Of a stretch of 64,000 nt of DNA, positions 43,493-52,393 are shown in pieces. The notes below the pieces were generated by a model, which worked only from the letters and a program-made list of their open reading frames with translations, had not been told where the DNA came from and searched no databases. Position 1 is the stretch's first letter. Each line of letters starts with the position of its first letter. Source of the stretch: Tepidisphaeraceae bacterium (GTDB taxonomy: Bacteria > Planctomycetota > Phycisphaerae > Tepidisphaerales > Tepidisphaeraceae); NCBI GenBank assembly GCA_035998445.1, contig DASYHQ010000047.1, forward strand, positions 24,660 to 88,659, in the 5' to 3' direction. Position numbers and translations under genes: made by a program.

Positions 43493-43610
43493 CGAATGGG
43501 GCTGACGAAGGGCTCCTCAAATTGTGGGAGGAGAGGAACCCTTCTCATCGGGGGGAAGAATGGGCTAAGTTGTGGCTCGCAGGTGTGTGCTGCAAGATGA
43601 TAGACCTAGA
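43464..43610 (-). ncRNA. Candidate small non-coding RNA with C-rich loop
   Basis: Ending at the orphan terminator, the minus strand holds a 12-bp hairpin GAAGGGTTCCTC / GAGGAGCCCTTC (one G-U pair) whose loop begins TCCTCCC, complementary to Shine-Dalgarno sequences, plus a small GCAG/CTGC hairpin upstream. A TATCAT box near 43600 could be a -10 element; a matching -35 is poor. No convincing reading frame covers it. It does not fold as 6S RNA, SRP RNA or tmRNA. Inference from structure only. Confidence 0.4.
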
Positions 43611-43852
43611 ACGAAAGTCGTGCCGCAATTCGGAAGGGTACGAAAATTTCTTGTGATCATGACGTAAGTGCCGTGACCGGATCGCGTTACGGATAAAATG
43701 TGCTTGAGTTTGCTTGGGAAGATGGGTTTTCACGTCCTGCGACAGCGTGACATGGATGTCGCACTTGGTGCGTCAGGTGCGGCACGTTTGAGGGCTTTTT
43801 CATTCGGATCACTTCCCTTTAGAATCGCGGCTGGTTCTATCTTGGAGGTTTC

Positions 43853-44782
43853 GTGCGCGTGTTGGTCACCGGAGCGGCGGGGTTCATTGGGTCAAACTTG
43901 GCGAAACGGCTGGCGAAGGACGGGCATGACGTCATCGCGGCCGATTCGTTCCTGTCGGCCGACTTTCACAACCTCGTCGATTTCCCCGGTGATGTCCTGA
44001 CGCTGAAGGATCATGACGACGTCCAGTCCATGATCGACCTGGGCCCGGTCGACGTCATCTTCCACCAAGCCAGCATCACCGGCGTGGTGGGGGCCAAGGG
44101 GGAGGATTATTCCGACGTCCACCGGATGATGCGAAACAACGTCGAGACCTTTCGCAAATTGCTGGACTGGGCCGCCGCGACCGGTAGCCGGGTGGTGTGG
44201 GCGAGCAGTTGCAGCATTTACGGCCGGGGGCCGGTGCCGATGCGCGAGTCGCAACCGCCCGATCCGCTCAACAGTTATGCCTTCAGCAAGCTGACCATGG
44301 AACGCCTTGCGGCCCGCTACGCCCCGCGGCTGGCGCACCCGATCGTCGGCCTGCGTTACACCAACGCCTACGGGCCGGGCGAGCAGCACAAGGGCAAGCT
44401 CGCCAGCATGATCCGCCAACTCGCCACGCAGATGACCGCCGGCAAACGGCCGCGTATTTTTGAGTTTGGCGAGCAGAAGCGCGACTTCGTCTACATCGAC
44501 GACGTCACCACCGCCAACCTGCTGGCCGCCAAGGCGGCGCGTAGCGGTGTCTACAACGTCGGCGCCGGTCGGTCGTGGACGTTCAACGCGGTGGTCGCTG
44601 AACTGAACCGCGTGCTGAAGACCGACCTGCAGCCGGACTACTTCAAGAATCCGTATACCTTCACGCAGGACTGGACCGAAGCCGACCTGACCCACGCCCG
44701 CGCCGACCTGAAGTACGAGCCGGCGTTCGACCTGGCGAAGGGCATCGACGCCTACCACGCATCCGGGCAGATGGTGGGCTGA
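43853..44782 (+). CDS. hldD: NAD-dependent epimerase, probably ADP-glyceromanno-heptose 6-epimerase
   Basis: A 309-residue extended SDR enzyme. It has the glycine-rich VTGAAGFIGSNLAKRL, FHQASITGV, active-site Ser in WASSCSIYGRG, and Tyr-x3-Lys in NSYAFSKLTME. The region RYTNAYGPGEQHKGKLASMI, DFVYIDDV, VYNVGAGRSWTFN and the late PYTFTQDWTEADL resemble HldD, which inverts C6 of ADP-D-glycero-D-manno-heptose for lipopolysaccharide core. A GTG start is used with GGAGG 5 nt upstream. Another sugar-nucleotide epimerase cannot be excluded; no other heptose genes are adjacent. Confidence 0.75.
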   Translation: MRVLVTGAAGFIGSNLAKRLAKDGHDVIAADSFLSADFHNLVDFPGDVLTLKDHDDVQSMIDLGPVDVIFHQASITGVVGAKGEDYSDVHRMMRNNVETFRKLLDWAAATGSRVVWASSCSIYGRGPVPMRESQPPDPLNSYAFSKLTMERLAARYAPRLAHPIVGLRYTNAYGPGEQHKGKLASMIRQLATQMTAGKRPRIFEFGEQKRDFVYIDDVTTANLLAAKAARSGVYNVGAGRSWTFNAVVAELNRVLKTDLQPDYFKNPYTFTQDWTEADLTHARADLKYEPAFDLAKGIDAYHASGQMVG

Positions 44783-44819
44783 CGACTGTCGGACGAAGCC
44801 TCTGCGAAATGCCCAACCT

Positions 44820-44922
44820 GTCATCCCGAGGGGAGCGGTAGCGACGCGAGGGATCTCCCATGTCCTACACCTTCAGTTGATCGAGATCCCTCCGGTCGCT
44901 ACCGCTCCCTTCGGGATGACAT
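44820..44922. repeat. TCATCCCGAGGGGAGCGG inverted repeat
   Basis: TCATCCCGAGGGGAGCGGTA and GCGACGCGAGGGATCTC on the left mirror GAGATCCCTCCGGTCGCTACC and GCTCCCTTCGGGATGACA on the right, across about 25 bp. It lies between the epimerase and ychF genes; a shorter relative is at 1808-1886. Confidence 0.85.
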
Positions 44923-45065
44923 GAACCTTTGTCCGCTAGTCTTACAGCACAGAGCTGCGCCATCGATTCAGCCTCGCTGCATTCTCGCGCACGATCTGTA
45001 TACTACCGCCCCCTCGCGCTGCGACCGATCGCAGGCGAGCGGCATTGGCAACGGAAAGGGTTTCG

Positions 45066-46160
45066 ATGGCTTTGGAAGTCGGTATCGTCGGTCTGCCCAA
45101 CGTCGGCAAGAGCACGCTGTTCAACGCGCTAACCGCCGCGGGGGCGCTGGCGGCGAATTACCCGTTTGCGACCATCGAGCCGAACGTCGGTGTGGTGGCG
45201 GTGCCGGATGATCGGCTGGACGTCATCCAGCAGTTCATCAAGAGCGAGAAGATCATCCCCGCCGCCGTCCGCATCGTCGACATTGCCGGCATCGTGCGCG
45301 GCGCCAGCAGCGGTGAAGGGCTCGGCAACAAGTTCCTGTCGCACATCCGCGAGGTCGACGCGATCCTGCACGTCGTCCGCTGTTTCGAGAGCGGCGACAT
45401 CCTGCACGTCGAGGGTAGCGTCGACCCGATCCGCGACATCGACACCATCGACACCGAACTGGCCTTGGCCGACCTGGAGACGGTTACCTCCTCGCTCGAC
45501 CGGGCGGAGCGCACCGCCCGCACCGGTGACAAGGACTCGATCGCCCGCGTCGAGATTCTGAAGAAGGCCAAAGTCCACCTGAACGACGGCAAGCCCGTCC
45601 GCTCGCTCGACTGGACGCCGGAGGAACGCGTGCTGATTCGCGGGTTGGGGCTGATCACCGCCAAGAAGGTGCTGTACGTCGCCAACGTGGCCGAGGACGA
45701 CATCCACGGCGCCGGGCCGCTCGTGCAGAAGGTGCGAGATCGCGCCAAAGAAGAGAACGGCGTCGTCGTGCCGGTGTGCGGCAAGCTGGAAGCGGAACTG
45801 TCGGAACTGGCCCCGGAAGACCGCAAGGAGATGCTCGCCAGTTTGGACATGAAGGAACCGGCGCTGGCCACCCTTGGCCGCGAGGCGTATCGGTTGCTGG
45901 GTCGCCAGAGCTATTTCACGGCCGGGCCGAAGGAAATTCGCGCCTGGGAAATTCCGATCGGCGCCACCGCCCCACAGGCCGCGGGCGTCATTCACAGCGA
46001 CTTCGAAAAGGCGTTCATCCGCGCGGAAATCTACACGCTGGCCGACCTGCAGCAGTACAAGACCGAGCAGGCCATCAAGGCCGCCGGCAAGCTGCGGGCC
46101 GAGGGCAAGGGCTACGTGATGAAGGACGGCGACATCACGCACTTCCTGACGAGCGCGTAG
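45066..46160 (+). CDS. ychF: Redox-regulated ATPase YchF (Obg-related)
   Basis: A 364-residue P-loop protein matching YchF length. G1 is [13 protein letters not shown]3 lies in [18 protein letters not shown], the nucleotide-specificity segment is [10 protein letters not shown] (N-x-x-E rather than NKxD, favouring ATP) and the C-terminal TGS-like domain contains FFTAGPKE-like [31 protein letters not shown] and [11 protein letters not shown]. YchF binds ribosomes and affects stress responses. Start at 45066 has GGAAAGG 6-8 nt upstream. Monocistronic behind a palindromic repeat. Confidence 0.95.
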   Translation: MALEVGIVGLPNVGKSTLFNALTAAGALAANYPFATIEPNVGVVAVPDDRLDVIQQFIKSEKIIPAAVRIVDIAGIVRGASSGEGLGNKFLSHIREVDAILHVVRCFESGDILHVEGSVDPIRDIDTIDTELALADLETVTSSLDRAERTARTGDKDSIARVEILKKAKVHLNDGKPVRSLDWTPEERVLIRGLGLITAKKVLYVANVAEDDIHGAGPLVQKVRDRAKEENGVVVPVCGKLEAELSELAPEDRKEMLASLDMKEPALATLGREAYRLLGRQSYFTAGPKEIRAWEIPIGATAPQAAGVIHSDFEKAFIRAEIYTLADLQQYKTEQAIKAAGKLRAEGKGYVMKDGDITHFLTSA

Positions 46161-46197
46161 GGCGATCGGCGTTCCAGTCCATGCCTCGGAAGAGGGA

Positions 46198-46295
46198 CTA
46201 ACCGCGGAGACGCAGAGGACGCGGAGAAAGATGGAGAAGACAATGCGAATGTCTTCCTCCCTCTGTCTCCGCGTCCTCCGCGTCTCGGCGGTTGT
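46198..46295. repeat. AACCGCGGAGACGCAGAGG / CCGCGTCCTCCGCGTCTCGG inverted repeat
   Basis: Second copy of the family at 43297-43399: TAACCGCGGAGACGCAGAGG on the left and TCCGCGTCCTCCGCGTCTC with GGCGGTTG on the right. It lies between convergent ychF and folK and may act as a 3' end hairpin for both. Confidence 0.85.
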
Positions 46296-46325
46296 TTTGA
46301 TTGAATTCACCTCGCGAGAGATGGC

Positions 46326-46835
46326 CTAGGTCGGCTGCGGGGTCACCACGTCGTTCAGCAGGGTCCGCATCGATTTGCCGAGTAACGGGTGGATGGCATT
46401 CGGCGCGATCTCGGCCAGTGGTTCGAGCACGAATCGGCGTTCGTGCAGGCGCGGGTGGGGCAGGATGAGGTCGGCGGCGTCGGAGACTTCGTCGCCGTAC
46501 AGCAGCAGGTCGAGGTCGATCACGCGCGGTCCCCATCGCTCGCGGCGGACACGGCCCATCTGCCGCTCGATCTCCAGCAGTATTTCCAGCAACCCCTGCG
46601 CAGACAACGTCGTTTCAACCTCGGCCGCGGCGTTTAGAAACGGGGGCGAATCGGGTGGCCCACCGACGGCCGGCGTCTCGTAGTTATGACTGACACGATG
46701 GACGACAACGTCTTTCGATGCGCGCATTGCGTCGATCGCGAGACGCAGGTTGGCGGCGCGGTCCCCCAAGTTCGCGCCCAGTGCGACGTACGCCACGATT
46801 CGTTTGTTTCCGTTCTGCACGCGACCCCAATTCAT
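46326..46835 (-). CDS. folK: 2-amino-4-hydroxy-6-hydroxymethyldihydropteridine pyrophosphokinase
   Basis: A 169-residue HPPK of normal length. It opens YVALGANLGDRAANLRLAID, has YETPAVGGPPDSPPFLNAAA, the catalytic loop QMGRVRRERWGPRVIDLDL and LPHPRLHERRFVLEPLAEI. It transfers pyrophosphate from ATP to the pterin in folate synthesis, upstream of dihydropteroate synthase. Start at 46835 is the ATG nearest the conserved core; frames reach 46883. pabB elsewhere in the window serves the same pathway. Convergent with ychF. Confidence 0.92.
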   Translation of the reverse strand: MNWGRVQNGNKRIVAYVALGANLGDRAANLRLAIDAMRASKDVVVHRVSHNYETPAVGGPPDSPPFLNAAAEVETTLSAQGLLEILLEIERQMGRVRRERWGPRVIDLDLLLYGDEVSDAADLILPHPRLHERRFVLEPLAEIAPNAIHPLLGKSMRTLLNDVVTPQPT

Positions 46836-46901
46836 GATCGCCGGACTGATTTCTTTAGCGACCCGGTTACCCGCCTTGGGCACCGTTTTTCAAGGACGCT
46901 C

Positions 46902-47022
46902 TGGCACCTCTCCCGCATGCTTCGGGAGAGGCTAGGTGTGGGTGCCTTTTGTTCTTTCGAGAGACTTCAGCGGTTCGAAATCACCCTCACCCTAACCCTC
47001 TCCCGGAGTACCGGGAGAGGGG
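46902..47022. repeat. CTCTCCCGGAGTACCGGGAGAGG-type hairpins, second locus
   Basis: CACCTCTCCCGCATGCTTCGGGAGAGG-type and CCCTCTCCCGGAGTACCGGGAGAGGG-type hairpins flank about 60 bp in the 272-bp gap upstream of folK. The second has the same 20-bp core as the right arm of the element inside coxC. Confidence 0.8.
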
Positions 47023-47107
47023 ACCAGACTAACAAACACCCTCGGGATGACATGCGTCTGCTAGCTTCAGCCATCGCCTCGGAAGTCGTAGGACACGAGA
47101 TTGAACA

Positions 47108-48439
47108 CTACCGCACCGTCTCCACCAGCACCTCGTGTTCAATCGACTTTCCCGATCGGTAGAACCGCGTGCGGATCTGCGTCTTGCCACCGGGCCGGCA
47201 GACGAGGTCGGGCAGTGGGGCGCCGGAGCGTGGGTCGAAGAACAGTTGGTTGCGGTCGAACGGCTTGCCGTCCATGCCGGAGAAGTAGACCATCACGTTC
47301 GGGTCGGTCTGCCAGCGAATGTTGCCCATCGAATAGCTGAGTTGATAGCCGCCACCCAAGGCCTTGGCCTTAAATGCGTTCACGTCGGCAAAGCGCTGGC
47401 CGTCCTCGGTCAGGCCCTTCAGCAGGTCGGCGAGCACGTTCTGACGTTCCAGCATCGTCGCGGCCTGCGTGGGCTTTAGCGATCTCACGTATTCGACGAA
47501 GCGGTCTTGAAAGCCTTTGATGTTGTCCGAGAACGCCTCGGCGAACGCCTGATCGCCGGCCATGCCGGTGTTGGTCTTGCGCAGCATGGTCAGCAGGCGG
47601 TCGCGGTACTTGGCCTTGCCGCCGTTCTCGGTGCCGGCGTTGACGAGGAAGTAGACCATTGCCCAGGCTTGGTTGTACTGCGCGGCACCGCGCTCGGCGT
47701 CGGCGTTGAGCGTTTGGTTCCACTGGTCGAGCGTGATCGGCAAAAACTTGTCGAACGCGATCAACCGCTTGGCCTTGATGTCCTGCTCCAACTGCCGCGT
47801 TCGGCGGGGGGGCACCTGGTTCAACAGGAACGACCGCCCCGTCCAAACTCCCTCCTCAAACAACTGCGCCAGCCCCTCGTTCAACCACGGCGGTAAATCA
47901 CGGCTGATGGACCGATACGCGAACTGGTGAAACGCCTCGTGCTGGAGGGTTCGCCGAAGACCATCCCGGCCCTGGCCTTCGAGGAAGGCGACGAGCTGGT
48001 TCTTGTCCGGCATAAAGACGCCGCCCGTGTTGGCCAGGCGGTTGCCGGTGAACTTCATGTAGTCCACACGCTCGTTGAAGACGTACACCTCGAAGCTCTT
48101 CGAATCGTCGGCGGTCGTCTGAAAGTCGGCGAGCCGGCGGTCGTACTCGTCGTACATGGCGTCCAGCCGCGTCGCCAAGTCCTTCGCCAGCGCGGGCTCG
48201 ACATCGGTGTGCAGCGTGTAATGCTTGGTATTGATGACCTTCAGGTCGGCCGCGAGCGACTGAGCCGTGGTGACCAACGCCAGCAGCGCAAAGGCAATGA
48301 CGCCAAAACGAGTTGAACCGCTAAGGCCGCCAAGAGACAAATCAGTACCCGTCTTCGTCTTCACTTGGCGTGCTTGGCGGTTCCATCTCCTCGGCGAGTG
48401 ATCGGCAGGTGCATGAAGGGCAAGCCGTTGGATACGCAT
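47108..48439 (-). CDS. DUF1570 secreted metallopeptidase-like protein
   Basis: A 443-residue gluzincin-like protein. The zinc motif is RTLQHEAFHQFAYRS followed by PPWLNEGLAQLFEEG, giving HEAFH plus a downstream Glu, as in DUF1570 of planctomycetes. The substrate is unknown. The signal peptide core (VIAFALLALVTTAQSLA) sits unusually late, at residues 46-63. The ATG at 48439 has a strong AAGGAG 9 nt upstream. The 23 residues before the signal core are encoded by a palindromic repeat at 48315-48384, suggesting in-frame insertion. A GTG at 48364 would give a normal signal peptide. Confidence 0.75.
   Translation of the reverse strand: MRIQRLALHAPADHSPRRWNRQARQVKTKTGTDLSLGGLSGSTRFGVIAFALLALVTTAQSLAADLKVINTKHYTLHTDVEPALAKDLATRLDAMYDEYDRRLADFQTTADDSKSFEVYVFNERVDYMKFTGNRLANTGGVFMPDKNQLVAFLEGQGRDGLRRTLQHEAFHQFAYRSISRDLPPWLNEGLAQLFEEGVWTGRSFLLNQVPPRRTRQLEQDIKAKRLIAFDKFLPITLDQWNQTLNADAERGAAQYNQAWAMVYFLVNAGTENGGKAKYRDRLLTMLRKTNTGMAGDQAFAEAFSDNIKGFQDRFVEYVRSLKPTQAATMLERQNVLADLLKGLTEDGQRFADVNAFKAKALGGGYQLSYSMGNIRWQTDPNVMVYFSGMDGKPFDRNQLFFDPRSGAPLPDLVCRPGGKTQIRTRFYRSGKSIEHEVLVETVR
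48315..48384. repeat. AACCGCTAAGGCCGCCAAG inverted repeat inside the DUF1570 gene
   Basis: GAACCGCTAAGGCCGCCAAG and CTTGGCGTGCTTGGCGGTTCC are near-complementary around a 29-bp centre. The element lies wholly within the reading frame, between the Shine-Dalgarno-supported ATG and the signal peptide core. Confidence 0.7.
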
Positions 48440-48543
48440 TCGACCTACTCCTTACGCACGCGCGAGGTGGGATTGGACGGTTCGTTCGGTTTTAACTTTC
48501 CACCGCCCGCACTATCATCACCGAACTTTCGACCTTGGACAAT

Positions 48544-50043
48544 ATGAGCAACGAGACGACGACGATCAACGAGTACGAACAGGAACGCCGCGGAAAGCTG
48601 CAGAAGCTGCGCGACCTGGGCGTCGACCCCTACGGCGCCGCCACGCCGGGCATTCAATCATTGGCGGCCATCCGGTCGCTTTTCAACCCGGAACTGGGGC
48701 AGGACGGTGGACCGGTCGTGAAGGCGGCAGGACGCATCGTGCTGAAGCGCGACTTTGGCAAGAAGCTCAGCTTCCTCACCCTTCGCGACGACAGTGGCGA
48801 CCTTCAGGTCGCGCTCGACGCCAGACGGCTGGATGAGACCGCCTGGGGCGTACGCGAACTGCTCGACCTTGGCGACCAAGTGACTGTTGAGGGCTCGCTC
48901 GGCACCACCAAGACCGGCGAAGCGACGATCTGGGCGACGAAGTTGGCGATGGCCAGCAAGTCACTGCTGCCACCCCCGGCCAAGCATGAAGGCCTGACCG
49001 ATATCGAGCAGCGCTACCGCCAGCGGTACGTCGATTTGTGGAGCAATCCCGACGTGATGCGCACGATGCGGCTGCGCATCCGCATCGTCGATGAGGTCCG
49101 CAACTACTTGCGCGAGCGCGGCTTCATCGAAGTCGAAACCCCCATGCTCCAACCCATGCATGGCGGTGCTGCAGCGCGACCGTTCGAGACGCACCACAAC
49201 GCGCTCGACATGCCGCTGTTCCTGCGCATCGCCCCTGAACTCTACCTGAAGCGCCTGCTGGTCGGCGGGTTCAGCAAGGTCTTCGAGATCAACCGCAACT
49301 TCCGCAATGAAGGCATCAGCCCACGGCACAACCCCGAGTTCACCATGCTGGAGGCGTACGAAGCCTACGGCAACTGGGAAACGATGGCCGACCTCGTCGA
49401 AGGCATGATCTGCCACATCGCCGAGACGGTGTTCGGGACGCTGAAGATCGAGCATAAGAACGCCGCGGGGGAGGTGACGAAGACGATCAATCTTCAGCGG
49501 CCGTGGCGAAGGGTGCGGATGGTGGATTTGGTGGAGGAGCGGACGGGGTGGAAGTTCGGCAAGGAGAAAATGCCGGCCGATCAAATCGAGAAGCTTCGAT
49601 CGGCCAACCCGGGGAAGGATCTAAAGCTCAACGGCGAACCTGCAGAGCAATTGACTGAGGTTTACGAGAAGCTGATTGAGCCCACGCTGATCGATCCGAC
49701 TTACGTCACCCACGTGCCTTCGGTCATCATCCCCCTCGCCCGCGAGAACAAGGACGACCCGTTCTTCGCCGACGTGTACGAACTGGCGATCAACGGCCAG
49801 GAAATCTCCCCCGGCTACACGGAACTGAATGATCCCGACGTTCAGGCGAAACATTTCGCCCACCAGGTGGGTGATAAGGACGAGCAGCAGAAGGTCGACG
49901 AAGACTTCCTGACCGCCCTCCGCTACGGCATGCCACCGGCGGGAGGAATTGGGCTTGGCATCGATCGCTTGGTGATGATGCTGACCGGTTCGGAAAGCAT
50001 CCGCGATGTGATCCTGTTCCCGCTCATGCGACCGCAGGGATAG
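48544..50043 (+). CDS. lysS: Lysyl-tRNA synthetase, class II
   Basis: A 499-residue enzyme, normal for class IIb LysRS. An N-terminal OB-fold anticodon domain (about residues 50-150, VKAAGRIVLKRDFGKKLSFL) precedes the catalytic core with motif 2 (FRNEGISPRHNPEFTMLE) and motif 3 (GGIGLGIDRLVMMLT). The insertion FETHHNALDMPLFLRIAPEL is typical. It charges tRNA-Lys. Start at 48544 gives MSNETTTINEYEQ. No clear Shine-Dalgarno is seen. It heads a probable operon with the Lol-type permease, purN and lolD. Confidence 0.95.
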   Translation: MSNETTTINEYEQERRGKLQKLRDLGVDPYGAATPGIQSLAAIRSLFNPELGQDGGPVVKAAGRIVLKRDFGKKLSFLTLRDDSGDLQVALDARRLDETAWGVRELLDLGDQVTVEGSLGTTKTGEATIWATKLAMASKSLLPPPAKHEGLTDIEQRYRQRYVDLWSNPDVMRTMRLRIRIVDEVRNYLRERGFIEVETPMLQPMHGGAAARPFETHHNALDMPLFLRIAPELYLKRLLVGGFSKVFEINRNFRNEGISPRHNPEFTMLEAYEAYGNWETMADLVEGMICHIAETVFGTLKIEHKNAAGEVTKTINLQRPWRRVRMVDLVEERTGWKFGKEKMPADQIEKLRSANPGKDLKLNGEPAEQLTEVYEKLIEPTLIDPTYVTHVPSVIIPLARENKDDPFFADVYELAINGQEISPGYTELNDPDVQAKHFAHQVGDKDEQQKVDEDFLTALRYGMPPAGGIGLGIDRLVMMLTGSESIRDVILFPLMRPQG

Positions 50044-50100
50044 GCCTTTCGGTATCGCGTATCACAGGCGACTGTTTCATTCGATGCTTGATCGGGTTCC

Positions 50101-51627
50101 ATGTACAAACTCCTCCTCATCCAAAAGTACCTGATCAAACGCCGCATCGCCTGGGTTTCCCTGGCGGCCGTCATGATGTGCGTGGTGATGGTGCTGGTCG
50201 TCATCAGCGTCATGGGGGGCTGGCTGCGCATGTTCGAGCAAAGCTTCCGCGGGCTCAGCGGCGACGTGATCGTGCAGGGGACGCAGTTGCGTGGGTTCGC
50301 CAAGTACGAACAGATCCTCGAAGGCGTCGAAAAACTGCCGGGCGTCGCGGCGGCCATACCGGTCGTGCGGACGTTCGCCGTCATCAATATTGACGACCAG
50401 CAATCGCCCGGCGTGCAGGTGATTGGCTACCCGATCGACAAGGTCGGCCGGGTGAACAATTTCCCCGAATCGCTCTACCTGCAGTACGGGCAGTACATCG
50501 AAGAGGCCGACGACAAAACGAACGATCTGACGGACGCCCAGCGGGCGGAACTGCGCCGCAAGGCGGAGGAGTTGCGGAAGAGCCCGTCGTTCGCGCTTCC
50601 ATTGCCGGCCGAGGCGTATCTCGAGCGATTTCCGAATGCGCCGAAGCGACCCGACGGCACGTACCGCAACGATCCCGCATCGTGGACGGGCATGATCGCC
50701 GGGTCGGGCGTGCTGGACATTCGCAAGGACAAGCAGGGCAAGATCATCGGCCGTGAGGAGTTTCTGTATCGCCTGCCGGTGACGATGACGATGCCGCGGA
50801 TCAGTGCGAGCAATCGCATCGAAAACACGGGCACGGTCGGGCGGAATTATTGGATCGTCGACGACAGCCGTACGAAGCTGTGGCAGTACGACTCGTCGAC
50901 CGTCTACGTGCCGTTCGAGGTGCTGCAGCAGGACCTCGGCATGGGGCAGCAAACCTACACCGATCGCGAGACGGGCGAGAAGGGGATCGAGCCGGCGAGG
51001 GCGCACGAGATTAACGTGCGCATCAAGCCTGGTGCGGACCTGCAGGCCGTGCGGGATGAGATCGAGGGCGTGGTGATGGACGTGCAGGGCCTGCCGCGCG
51101 ACGCGCTGGCGGTCAGTGGGCCGGCCAACGTGAAGGTAATGACCTGGCGCGAAAGCCAGGCCGTGCCGCTGGGCGCGATCGAGAACGAAAAGGCGCTCGT
51201 CACTACCCTGTTCGGCCTCATCAGCCTGGTGGCGGTCTTCCTGATCTTCTGCATCTTCTACATGATCGTGGTCGAGAAGACGCGCGACATCGGCATCGTG
51301 AAATCCGTCGGCGCCACCAGCACGGGCGTCGCGATGATCTTCCTGGGCTACGGCTTGGCCATCGGCATTGTCGGCAGCCTGCTGGGACTGGGGTTGGGGT
51401 ACCTCATCGTCACCTATATCAACGAGATCCACACCTGGCTCGGCCACTTCGGGCTGGTGATCTGGAACCCGGAGGTGTACATGTTCGATTCGATCCCCAA
51501 CACGATGGACATGACCGAGGCTGCGTGGATCATCGCGGTGGCGATCGCGTCGTCGGTTGTGGGGGCGCTTTTACCGGCCATTCGGGCGGCGCGGTTGAAC
51601 CCGGTCGAAGCGCTGCGGTGGGAGTAA
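50101..51627 (+). CDS. lolC: ABC transporter permease, LolC/LolE family
   Basis: A 508-residue FtsX/MacB-fold permease. One helix near the N-terminus (about residues 17-40, VSLAAVMMCVVMVLVVISVM) precedes a long extracytoplasmic domain (about 45-375), then three helices (about 380-405, 425-455, 480-500) in the order typical of LolC/E. EKTRDIGIVKSVGAT and the final PAIRAARLNPVEALRWE are family signatures. With LolD it would extract lipoproteins from the inner membrane for the outer membrane. The periplasmic domain is longer than usual (a PSFALPLPAEAYLERFPNAP region is extra). Starts 57 bp after lysS. Confidence 0.85.
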   Translation: MYKLLLIQKYLIKRRIAWVSLAAVMMCVVMVLVVISVMGGWLRMFEQSFRGLSGDVIVQGTQLRGFAKYEQILEGVEKLPGVAAAIPVVRTFAVINIDDQQSPGVQVIGYPIDKVGRVNNFPESLYLQYGQYIEEADDKTNDLTDAQRAELRRKAEELRKSPSFALPLPAEAYLERFPNAPKRPDGTYRNDPASWTGMIAGSGVLDIRKDKQGKIIGREEFLYRLPVTMTMPRISASNRIENTGTVGRNYWIVDDSRTKLWQYDSSTVYVPFEVLQQDLGMGQQTYTDRETGEKGIEPARAHEINVRIKPGADLQAVRDEIEGVVMDVQGLPRDALAVSGPANVKVMTWRESQAVPLGAIENEKALVTTLFGLISLVAVFLIFCIFYMIVVEKTRDIGIVKSVGATSTGVAMIFLGYGLAIGIVGSLLGLGLGYLIVTYINEIHTWLGHFGLVIWNPEVYMFDSIPNTMDMTEAAWIIAVAIASSVVGALLPAIRAARLNPVEALRWE

Positions 51628-51630
51628 CGA

Positions 51631-52260
51631 ATGAACCGGGATCCCCTGAAACTCGCAGTGCTCGTCAGTGGCAGCGGCACGACCCTGCAGAACCTGCTGG
51701 ACGAAATCGCCGCCAAGCGGTTGAACGCCAGCGTGGAGCTGGTGATCGGTTCAAAGCCCGATCTGCTCGGCGTGCAGCGGGGCATCGACGCGGGCGTGCC
51801 GACGTCGGTCGTGTCGCGTAAGGACTTCGCGCAGGTCGACTCGTTCGCCAACGAGGTCTGGTCGCAGATCGACGCCGCCAAGGTCGACCTTGTCTGCTTC
51901 GCGGGGTGGCTCTGCCTGCTGCCGATCCCCCAGCGGTACATCTGCCGGGTGATCAACATTCACCCGTCGCTCTTACCCGCGTTCGGGGGCAAGGGCATGT
52001 ATGGCCAAAAGGTACACGAGGCGGTGCTCGCCCACGGTTGCAAGGTGAGCGGCTGCACCGTTCACTTCGTGGACGACCAGTACGACAATGGCCCGATCAT
52101 CCTGCAGCGCGTCTGCGAGGTGTTGGACGACGACACGCCCAAGACGCTGGCAGCCCGCGTGTTCGAACAGGAACGCGAGGCGTACCCGCAAGCCATCCGC
52201 CTGTTCGGCGACGGTCGCATCTCGTTCGATGGCCGGCGCGTGCGCGTGGCGCGGGGATAG
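51631..52260 (+). CDS. purN: Phosphoribosylglycinamide formyltransferase
   Basis: A 209-residue enzyme with the PurN core: LAVLVSGSGTTLQNLL at the start, ICRVINIHPSLLPAFGGKG with the catalytic Asn and His, and VHFVDDQYDNGPIILQR with the catalytic Asp. It uses 10-formyl-tetrahydrofolate to formylate GAR in purine synthesis. It starts 3 bp after the permease stop, so it is in the same operon, an unusual position between a transporter permease and its ATPase. Folate genes pabB and folK are also in the window but not linked. Confidence 0.95.
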   Translation: MNRDPLKLAVLVSGSGTTLQNLLDEIAAKRLNASVELVIGSKPDLLGVQRGIDAGVPTSVVSRKDFAQVDSFANEVWSQIDAAKVDLVCFAGWLCLLPIPQRYICRVINIHPSLLPAFGGKGMYGQKVHEAVLAHGCKVSGCTVHFVDDQYDNGPIILQRVCEVLDDDTPKTLAARVFEQEREAYPQAIRLFGDGRISFDGRRVRVARG

Positions 52261-52276
52261 TTCGGAAGATCAGACC

Positions 52277-52347
52277 ATATAGGCACGGGCTTGCCGCTGG
52301 TATTGCTCCCATCGAACAGAAGACCACCGGCAAGCCGGTGGCTATAT
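52277..52347. repeat. Paired GGGCTTGCC / CCACCGGCAAGCCGGTGG hairpins
   Basis: TATAGGCACGGGCTTGCCGC and ACCACCGGCAAGCCGGTGGC with TATAT form two short hairpins in the purN-lolD gap. The second is an almost perfect 8-bp stem with CAAG centre and the GCTATAT flank of this family. Confidence 0.7.
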
Positions 52348-52393
52348 GAAGAGGACGATCCGGCACCGACGAAGAGGAAGATCGGAACGATTC

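Larger units (their letters stand above)
43164..43852. other. 689-bp region between the PilZ-like gene and the epimerase gene
   Basis: No protein-coding gene is supported. It contains an inverted repeat at 43297-43399, a strong minus-strand terminator at 43462-43492 with a hairpin-rich stretch upstream (candidate small RNA) and the GTG-proximal GGAGG of the epimerase gene at the right edge. Confidence 0.6.

Noticed and set aside
43464..43610. 6S RNA, SRP RNA or tmRNA identity for the candidate small RNA
   Set aside because: No long central-bubble duplex, no GGAA/GNAR SRP loop and no tRNA-like ends or tag frame were found.
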